From Planctomycetota bacterium (GTDB lineage Bacteria; Planctomycetota; Phycisphaerae; Phycisphaerales; SM1A02): a DNA stretch of 5,082 bases. Positions 1 to 4,374 of the stretch are shown in pieces. Location: contig RFQW01000157.1 of assembly GCA_009924765.1 (NCBI GenBank), forward strand, positions 1 through 5,082. The letters run 5' to 3'. Under the pieces are notes generated by a model, which did no database searches, had not been told where the DNA came from, and was given only the letters and a program-made list of their open reading frames with translations. The stretch's first letter is position 1, and each line of letters begins with the position of its first letter. The position numbers and the translations under genes were made by a program.

Positions 1-378
1 GGCCGCAGCGGCCTTCTTCTTCACGCCGTACAGCGAGCGGCCCTTCTTGCGGCCATCCACGCCGAGGCAGTCCAGGGTGCCGCGCACCACGTGGTAGCGC
101 ACACCGGGCAGATCGCGCACGCGACCACCGCGCACGAGCACGATGCTGTGCTCCTGCAGGTTGTGGCCTTCGCCGCCGATGTATGCGGTGACTTCCTTGC
201 CGTTGCTCAAGCGAACGCGGCACACCTTGCGAAGCGCCGAGTTGGGCTTCTTCGGGGTGACGGTCTTCACCTGCAGACACACGCCACGCTTCTGCGGGCA
301 ACGAACAAGGTCCTTGACCTTGCTCTTGGCTGGCGGGTCGCGGCGGGGGTTGCGAACGAGCTGATTGATGGTCGGCAT
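1..378 (-). CDS. rpsL: 30S ribosomal protein S12 (C-terminus cut by window edge)
   Basis: Protein of the small-subunit decoding centre, which helps monitor codon-anticodon pairing. The frame is open from ATG at 378-376 to the left edge (126 codons, no stop seen). It begins MPTINQLVRNPRRDPP and aligns without gaps to E. coli S12: CPQKRGVC at 27-34, PKKPNSALRK at 42-51, YIGGEGHNLQEHS at 66-78, DLPGVRYH at 89-96. Lys43 is retained, as is Asp89, the residue methylthiolated by RimO in other bacteria. Position 88 is Arg (GGRVRDLP) where E. coli has Lys. The end is basic and Ala-rich (KKKAAAA) and already exceeds the roughly 124 residues of E. coli S12, so there is a short C-terminal extension. A Shine-Dalgarno AGGA lies at 388-385, 6 nt before the start. 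It is normally the first gene of the str operon, and rpsG would be expected beyond the left edge. The identity is certain; the end is unknown. Confidence 0.98.
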   Translation of the reverse strand, partial: MPTINQLVRNPRRDPPAKSKVKDLVRCPQKRGVCLQVKTVTPKKPNSALRKVCRVRLSNGKEVTAYIGGEGHNLQEHSIVLVRGGRVRDLPGVRYHVVRGTLDCLGVDGRKKGRSLYGVKKKAAAA

Positions 379-454
379 GCGGGGTCCTGTGAGAATTTCT
401 CCGCCTCAATGGGGCGGATCGGCGAGTCTAGCGGAAGCCGGCACCAGCCCGCAA
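379..454 (-). promoter_or_regulatory. Probable rpsL promoter and leader
   Basis: Reading the minus strand, a -35-like TTGCGG (454-449) is followed by an 18-nt spacer and a -10-like TAGACT (430-425, 4 of 6 consensus positions). This predicts a transcript start near 418 and a leader of about 40 nt. The first bases of the leader form an inverted repeat: CCGCC, a 7-nt loop, then GGCGG (417-401). The AGGA ribosome binding site follows at 388-385. A dedicated promoter makes sense because the upstream gene, rnhA, is not a usual member of the str operon. This is pattern matching only, and co-transcription from rnhA remains possible. Confidence 0.5.
401..417 (-). repeat. Short inverted repeat in the rpsL leader
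   Basis: CCGCC and GGCGG arms are separated by 7 nt, a perfect 5-bp GC stem. If the predicted start site is right, it sits at the very 5' end of the rpsL mRNA. It could protect the 5' end or simply be incidental. No U-tract follows, so it is not an intrinsic terminator for rnhA. Confidence 0.4.
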
Positions 455-478
455 GGTCTTGGGAAGTCCGAAGGCGGT

Positions 479-497
479 CGAAATTCGGTGTATTTCG
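479..497. repeat. AT-rich dyad just after the rnhA stop
   Basis: CGAAAT (479-484) and ATTTCG (492-497) form 6-bp arms around a 7-nt loop, 17 nt beyond the rnhA stop. The same place holds a direct repeat, TTCGGTG at 484-490 and 494-500. It might be a weak 3' structure for the rnhA transcript, but there is no T-run after it on the minus strand, so I do not call it a terminator. Confidence 0.3.
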
Positions 498-514
498 GTG
501 CCTGAGGGTCGATT

Positions 515-979
515 TCAGCCAGTTCGCACCCCACCGCCACGGCGCACGGCCTCAATGGCGGCCACCGCCAGCGCATCGCACCGGGTGTTTTCGGGGTGTT
601 CGTTGTGTCCTCGGATCCACTCCGGACGCACGCGATGCATGGCCCGCAGCGCATCGAGGCGCTTCCACAAATCATCGTTTTTCACCGGCTTTTTAGCGGC
701 GGTTCGCCATCCCCGAGCCTTCCAGCCATCCAACCATTCACGCAGGCCCTTGACGACATATTCGCTGTCCGAAACCACACGCACCTCGGAGGGCTCGGCG
801 AGGGTCTGCAGACCCTCGATCACGGCCATCAGTTCCATGCGGTTGTTGGTGGTCTGGGCTTCCCCGCCGCTGCGCTCCATGTCCCCGACCACGCCGGGGC
901 CGCGCAACACGAAGGCCCAGCCGCCAGGGCCAGGGTTTCCGGAGCAGGCACCGTCGGTGAACAGTTCGAATCCGGCCAT
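515..979 (-). CDS. rnhA: Ribonuclease HI
   Basis: Cytoplasmic endonuclease that cuts the RNA strand of RNA-DNA hybrids, removing R-loops and primer remnants. The protein is 154 aa, essentially the E. coli length (155). The four carboxylates of the active site are present: Asp9 (FTDGACSGNPGPGGW), Glu49 (TTNNRMEL), Asp71 (VVSDSEYV) and Asp135 (RCDALA). The catalytic-loop histidine His125 lies in GHNEHPEN. The tryptophan-rich basic handle (EWLDGWKARGWR, then KKPVKNDDLW, about 81-105) is present, so this is the E. coli-like type with a basic protrusion. The start is ATG 979-977, because FELFTDG follows at the family's usual distance. The frame stays open upstream to 1141, but that stretch overlaps the rpmF promoter and does not resemble the family. 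No Shine-Dalgarno is visible before this ATG. It is divergent from rpmF and 136 nt upstream of rpsL. Confidence 0.97.
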   Translation of the reverse strand: MAGFELFTDGACSGNPGPGGWAFVLRGPGVVGDMERSGGEAQTTNNRMELMAVIEGLQTLAEPSEVRVVSDSEYVVKGLREWLDGWKARGWRTAAKKPVKNDDLWKRLDALRAMHRVRPEWIRGHNEHPENTRCDALAVAAIEAVRRGGGVRTG

Positions 980-1061
980 AGACGCGCGAGGGTAAGAAGG
1001 TTGTTGTGAAAGCGCAGAGTCACCGGAGGGTCCGAATTTGGTTATCGGATATTCAGTCGCC

Positions 1062-1104
1062 TTGACACCAACCATGGTTTGGCTAACTTGTGGGGCTCCC
1101 CACA
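1062..1104 (+). promoter_or_regulatory. Promoter of the rpmF-plsX-fabH-fabD operon with two dyads
   Basis: A perfect -35 box TTGACA lies at 1062-1067. The best -10 is TAACTT (1084-1089, spacer 16), which is a poor match, giving a start near 1096 and a leader of about 44 nt before the rpmF ATG. The spacer contains the palindrome AACCATGGTT (1070-1079). The start region contains TGTGGGG-CT-CCCCACA (1089-1104), with 7-bp arms. The exact TTGACA in GC-rich sequence and the position ahead of the operon support the promoter call. The weak -10 would fit a promoter dependent on a regulator, which is inference. Confidence 0.55.
1089..1104. repeat. 16-bp inverted repeat over the predicted rpmF start site
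   Basis: Perfect 7-bp arms TGTGGGG and CCCCACA are separated by CT. It overlaps the candidate -10 and start region, a usual place for a repressor operator. A second, weaker pair of arms, CAGGG (1103-1107) and CCCTG (1114-1118), overlaps its right edge. If both are transcribed, the two hairpins cannot fully form together. Confidence 0.6.
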
Positions 1105-1139
1105 GGGCATTTCCCCTGCGGAATTCACACGAGGACGCC

Positions 1140-1325
1140 ATGACCCCAGCCTTCCGTCAATCTCCCGGTCGTACCCGCCGCCGTCGTTCGCATCAGGCGA
1201 TCAAGGCCGTGCACACCGTGCTGTGCCCCAACTGCGGCACCGCCAAGCGCCCGCACACCGCCTGCACCGGCTGTGGTTACGTTCGCCCCGGTCTGCAGGT
1301 GAAGACGTCCCGAGCGGGACAGTGA
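1140..1325 (+). CDS. rpmF: 50S ribosomal protein L32
   Basis: Small zinc-ribbon protein of the large ribosomal subunit; 61 aa, within the family range. The N-terminal third is basic (RTRRRRSHQA, 11-20). The zinc site is complete: Cys29 and Cys32 (CPNC), Cys42 and Cys45 (CTGC), so this is the C+ zinc-binding form. The start at ATG 1140 is supported by GAGGA at 1131-1135; the frame is open further upstream, but that part overlaps the promoter and is not L32-like. It heads the fatty acid gene cluster, the same arrangement as in many bacteria, where rpmF precedes plsX. The N-terminus MTPAFRQSPGR departs from the common MAVPKxKxSK pattern. The usual upstream neighbour yceD (DUF177) is absent here. 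Confidence 0.95.
   Translation: MTPAFRQSPGRTRRRRSHQAIKAVHTVLCPNCGTAKRPHTACTGCGYVRPGLQVKTSRAGQ
1307..1320 (+). repeat. Perfect inverted repeat ahead of plsX
   Basis: GTCCCG-AG-CGGGAC lies in the last codons of rpmF, ending 8 nt before the plsX ATG. In RNA it can form a 5-bp stem with a GAGC loop. The right arm contains GGGA, the only purine-rich stretch near the plsX start. The hairpin could therefore mask a weak ribosome binding site unless a ribosome finishing rpmF opens it. Confidence 0.5.
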
Positions 1326-1328
1326 TCC

Positions 1329-2363
1329 ATGCGACTTGGCGTGGACGTCATGGGCGGCGACAACGCCCCTGACGAAATCCTGAAGGGCTGCCTGCAAGCA
1401 CTTCCAAAGCTTCCGCCGGAGGACGAACTGGTCCTCTACGGCGATCGCCGCGTCATCGAAGAGACGCTGAGCGAGCGCGGCATCAGCGACAAGCGCATTG
1501 AGATCGTGGCCACCACCGAAGTGATCGGCATGGACGATCCGCCGGTGGAAGCGATCCGCGGCAAGAAGGACGCCAGCCTGGTGGTGATGGCGCGTCACGC
1601 CGGACCGAAGGCTGAAAATCGTCTCGACGCCATCGTGAGCGCAGGCAACACCGGCGCCATGGTGGGCGCCGCGCAGATGCACATGCGCCGCCTTCCCAAC
1701 GTGATCCGCCCCGGCATCGCCGTGACGGTTCCCACGTTCAAGGGCCCCGTGGTGCTGATCGACGTTGGTGCCAACATCGAGCCGAAGCCCGTGCATCTTG
1801 CGCAGTACGGCGTGATGGGCGAGGCCTATGCGCGCGCACTGGTGGGCATCAAGGAGCCTCGCGTCGCCATCATGAACGTGGGTGGCGAGGAGCAGAAGGG
1901 CACCGATGACATGCGTCTGGCGCGCGACCTGCTGCGCCGAGCCGAAGGCAGCAACTTCACCGGATTCGTGGAAGGCCGCGGCGTGTTCGACGGCGAAGCC
2001 GACGTGGTGATCACCGACGGCGTGGTGGGCAACGTGATGATCAAGCTGGCCGAAGGCCTGTCGAGCGGCATCTTCAAGGCGCTTGCGCGCGAGGTGCTGG
2101 CGATCGATCCCGAACTGGCCGCGCGACTGGAGCCGGTGGTGAAGAGCCTGTACGCCAAGCACGACTATCACGAGTACGGCGGCGCACCGCTGCTGGGCGT
2201 GAACGGCGTGTGCCTGATCAGCCACGGCAGCAGCCAGGCCCGAACCATCATGAATGCCATCCTTCGCATGCGCCTGTTCGTGCTGAGCGGCGTGAACGCC
2301 ACCATCAGCCACCGCCTGGGCGAGCTGCGCGCGATGGGCATCGATGCCGAGGTGACCGCGTGA
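1329..2363 (+). CDS. plsX: Phosphate acyltransferase PlsX (acyl-ACP:phosphate transacylase)
   Basis: Peripheral membrane enzyme that converts acyl-ACP and phosphate to acyl-phosphate, the acyl donor for PlsY in phosphatidic acid synthesis. The protein is 344 aa, the normal length. Recognisable blocks in order: VDVMGGDNAP at 5-14 (usual DAMGGDxAP), GMDDPPVEAIRGKKDASL at 67-84, SAGNTGAMVGAA at 104-115, IDVGAN at 144-149, NVGGEEQKG at 183-191, FVEGR at 213-217, TDGVVGNVMIK at 229-239 and YGGAPLLGVNGVCLISHGSS at 283-302. All the family signatures are intact. It starts 3 nt after the rpmF stop. There is no proper Shine-Dalgarno, so translational coupling to rpmF is likely. Its TGA overlaps the GTG of fabH. 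Identity rests on sequence signatures plus the classic gene order. Confidence 0.97.
   Translation: MRLGVDVMGGDNAPDEILKGCLQALPKLPPEDELVLYGDRRVIEETLSERGISDKRIEIVATTEVIGMDDPPVEAIRGKKDASLVVMARHAGPKAENRLDAIVSAGNTGAMVGAAQMHMRRLPNVIRPGIAVTVPTFKGPVVLIDVGANIEPKPVHLAQYGVMGEAYARALVGIKEPRVAIMNVGGEEQKGTDDMRLARDLLRRAEGSNFTGFVEGRGVFDGEADVVITDGVVGNVMIKLAEGLSSGIFKALAREVLAIDPELAARLEPVVKSLYAKHDYHEYGGAPLLGVNGVCLISHGSSQARTIMNAILRMRLFVLSGVNATISHRLGELRAMGIDAEVTA
2349..2355 (+). promoter_or_regulatory. Ribosome binding site that fixes the fabH GTG start
   Basis: GAGGTGA matches the 16S 3'-end complement over seven bases and lies 4 nt before GTG 2360. It is inside the last codons of plsX. It supports the GTG start of fabH over any upstream ATG in the same open frame. 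Confidence 0.7.
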
Positions 2364-3364
2364 CCCGAGCCTCCGGCGCCATCGGCGTCCGGATCGCGGG
2401 AACGGGGAGCGCGGTTCCGGAACGACGGCTCACCAACGACGACCTCGCCAAGATGGTCGACACCAACGACGAATGGATCGTGCAGCGCACGGGCATTCGC
2501 GAACGCCGCGTGTGCGACCCGAGCCGCGAGGGCACCTTCACGCTGAACCGCGACGCGCTGAAGAACGCGCTGGACGCCTCCGGCATGAAGGGCTCCGATC
2601 TGGACCTGATCATCGTGGGCACCTGCACGCAGGAAATGAGCTGCCCCAGCGTGGCGTGCCGCGTGGCGGGCGAAGTGGGCGCGGTTGGCGCCGGCGCCTT
2701 CGACGTGGTGGCCGCATGCAGCGGCTTCGTGTACTCGATGAATGTCGCCGACTCGCTCATCCGCTCCGGTCGCTTCAAGCGCATCGGCGTGTGCGGCGGC
2801 GACGCCATGAGCAGCGTGATCGACTATCAGGAGCGCTCGGTCAGCATCCTGTTCGGCGATGCCGCAGGCGCCGCCGTGCTGGTGGCCGACGAGAACCCGG
2901 ATCGCGGCTGCGTGTACCAGCAGCTTGGCAGCGATGGTCGCGACTGGAGCGGCCTGTACCTGCCGCGCCGCGCGCAGGAAGTGCCCGAAGCCGATCGCGA
3001 CAACCCGATCCGCCTCGGCTGCCTGCGCATGAATGGCCGCGAGGTGTTCAAGTTCGCGGTGAACCGATTCCGTCAGGTGATCGAGGAGGCGCTGGAAGCC
3101 ACCAAGCTGACGCCGGATGATCTGAGCCAGGTGATCTGCCACCAGAGCAACATCCGCATCATCGAGAGCGCGATGGAGAAGATCGGCCTGCCCAAGGACA
3201 AGGTGTTCGTGAACATCGATCGCTTCGGCAATTCAAGCGCCGGAAGCGTTGGACTGTGCCTGGACCAGGTGTGGCGCGCGGGCAAGGTGCCTGCGGGCAA
3301 GCCGATGATGATGGTCGCCTTCGGTGGCGGCATGACGTGGGCCAGCGGCGTGTGGAACGTGTGA
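2360..3364 (+). CDS. fabH: Beta-ketoacyl-ACP synthase III
   Basis: Starts each fatty acid chain by condensing an acyl-CoA (usually acetyl-CoA) with malonyl-ACP. From the GTG at 2360 the protein is 334 aa, slightly longer than E. coli FabH (317). The thiolase-fold triad is complete: Cys120 (AACSGF), His261 (CHQSNIRI) and Asn291 (GNSSAGS). The His-Asn spacing of 30 residues equals that of E. coli His244 and Asn274. Other hallmarks are NDEWIVQRTGIRERR at 36-50, SILFGDAAGAAVL at 162-174 and the terminal FGGGMTWAS at 321-329. The His motif reads ICHQSN instead of the common PHQAN, and the Asn motif GNSSAGS instead of GNTSAAS; both are conservative changes. The start overlaps the plsX stop by 4 nt (GTGA) and has a strong GAGGTGA site. 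The substrate preference (straight or branched acyl-CoA) cannot be read from the sequence. Confidence 0.96.
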   Translation: MTRASGAIGVRIAGTGSAVPERRLTNDDLAKMVDTNDEWIVQRTGIRERRVCDPSREGTFTLNRDALKNALDASGMKGSDLDLIIVGTCTQEMSCPSVACRVAGEVGAVGAGAFDVVAACSGFVYSMNVADSLIRSGRFKRIGVCGGDAMSSVIDYQERSVSILFGDAAGAAVLVADENPDRGCVYQQLGSDGRDWSGLYLPRRAQEVPEADRDNPIRLGCLRMNGREVFKFAVNRFRQVIEEALEATKLTPDDLSQVICHQSNIRIIESAMEKIGLPKDKVFVNIDRFGNSSAGSVGLCLDQVWRAGKVPAGKPMMMVAFGGGMTWASGVWNV

Positions 3365-3392
3365 CACGCACCATTCCGGGGAACCTCATTTC

Positions 3393-3398
3393 AGGAGA
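3393..3398 (+). promoter_or_regulatory. Ribosome binding site of fabD
   Basis: AGGAGA sits 7 nt before ATG 3406, in the 41-nt gap after fabH. It decides for this ATG over the in-frame GTG at 3361, which overlaps the fabH stop but has no such site. Confidence 0.75.
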
Positions 3399-3405
3399 CG
3401 CATCG

Positions 3406-4374
3406 ATGACGAACCAGCACATTCTTCTCTGCCCGGGTCAGGGCGCGCAGGCGGTCGGCATGGGCAAGACCTGGTGCGATGCCAGCCCCGCGGCAGCCGC
3501 GCTGTTTGCGCAGGCGGATCATCTGGTTGAACTCGATGGCGGCGCCCGACTCAGCGCGCTGTGCTTCGAGGGCCCCACCGAACACCTGAACCGCACCGAC
3601 GTGAGCCAGCCGGCGCTGTTCACATGCGGCCTGGCGTGCCACGCGGCGATGGTTGAGCAAGGTGGCGAAGTGCCCATCGTGGGTGCGCTTGGACTGTCTC
3701 TTGGCGAGTACACCGCGCTGGCCCTGGCCGGTGTGTTCACCTTTGCCGAAGGTCTTCGACTGGTCGCCACGCGCGGTCGCCTGATGCAGAAGGCCGCCGA
3801 AGCGAGCAAGGGCGGCATGGTGGCGCTGATCGGCGCCGATGAGGCGAAGGCAAACGAGGTGTGCGCCGCGGCGGCCAAGGATCAGGTGCTTGTGCCAGCC
3901 AACTTCAACGCGCCCGGCCAGATCGTGCTCAGCGGTCACGCCGAGGCATGCGATCGTGCGGTGGAAGTCGCCGGCACCATGGGCCTGCGCGCCACCAAGC
4001 TGGCGGTCGCCGGCGCGTTTCACAGCCCGCTGATGGCGCCCGCAGCCGAGGGCATGGCCCGCGCGCTGGAACACGTGGAGTTCCGCGCGATGCACTGCCC
4101 CGTGTGGAGCAACGTCACCGGCAGGCCGCATGCAACCAACGACGCCGCAACGCTGAAGTCACTGCTGGTGGACCAGATCGTGAAGCCTGTACGCTGGGAC
4201 ACCTGCTGCCTGGACATGCTGTCCTGGCGCAAGTCGCAGGGCCTGGACACCAGCGCGTCGCTGCACGAAATGGCCCCCGGAAGCGTGCTGCGCGGACTGA
4301 TGCGCCGCATCGATCGCTCGGCTGAGGTGACCAACCATGACACCATCGAGGAGCCACAACGTGCGAAGGCCTGA
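3406..4374 (+). CDS. fabD: Malonyl-CoA:ACP transacylase
   Basis: Transfers malonate from malonyl-CoA to acyl carrier protein, giving the malonyl-ACP used by FabH and the elongating synthases. The protein is 322 aa against about 309 in E. coli. Key residues are the oxyanion-side Gln12 in CPGQGAQ, nucleophile Ser98 in GLSLGEY, Arg123 in ATRGRLMQ, the NFNAPGQIVLSG block at 167-178 and catalytic His206 in GAFHSPLM. The residue before the nucleophile is Leu97 rather than the His of the usual GHSLGEY. I recall this GLSLGEY form from plant and some planctomycete homologues, so it is probably a lineage trait and not a defect. The last 20 or so residues (after LRGLMRRID) look unlike the family core and partly overlap the next gene. 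A strong Shine-Dalgarno supports the ATG. Confidence 0.96.
   Translation: MTNQHILLCPGQGAQAVGMGKTWCDASPAAAALFAQADHLVELDGGARLSALCFEGPTEHLNRTDVSQPALFTCGLACHAAMVEQGGEVPIVGALGLSLGEYTALALAGVFTFAEGLRLVATRGRLMQKAAEASKGGMVALIGADEAKANEVCAAAAKDQVLVPANFNAPGQIVLSGHAEACDRAVEVAGTMGLRATKLAVAGAFHSPLMAPAAEGMARALEHVEFRAMHCPVWSNVTGRPHATNDAATLKSLLVDQIVKPVRWDTCCLDMLSWRKSQGLDTSASLHEMAPGSVLRGLMRRIDRSAEVTNHDTIEEPQRAKA
4324..4330 (+). promoter_or_regulatory. First candidate ribosome binding site of the lipoprotein gene
   Basis: GAGGTGA, 6 nt before ATG 4337, is the same seven-base site used for fabH. It lies inside fabD and favours the ATG start of the lipoprotein. Confidence 0.6.

Noticed and set aside
479..500. Intrinsic terminator after rnhA
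   Set aside because: The AT-rich dyad has no following T-run on the minus strand and only a 6-bp stem.
1041..1100. Promoter for rnhA on the minus strand
   Set aside because: GATAAC-like and TTGGTG-like elements exist but at unsuitable spacing; no convincing pair was found, so the rnhA promoter is left unassigned.
1038..1139. Upstream start for rpmF at 1038
   Set aside because: It adds 34 residues unlike L32 and spans the promoter, while ATG 1140 has a GAGGA site and yields a normal 61-aa L32.
980..1141. N-terminal extension of RNase HI to 1141, adding 54 residues
   Set aside because: It would cover the rpmF promoter region, has no family resemblance, and the ATG at 979 gives the standard RNase HI length and N-terminus.
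1125..2312. Long minus-strand open frame opposite plsX (395 codons), and a similar one at 2168-3142
   Set aside because: These are antisense shadows of GC-rich genes: His/Ala/Arg-rich translations with no domain, opposite clear plsX and fabH.
3361..3405. GTG at 3361 as the fabD start (GTGA overlap with the fabH stop, like plsX-fabH)
   Set aside because: It has no ribosome binding site of its own and adds 15 residues before the conserved start; ATG 3406 has AGGAGA at 7 nt.
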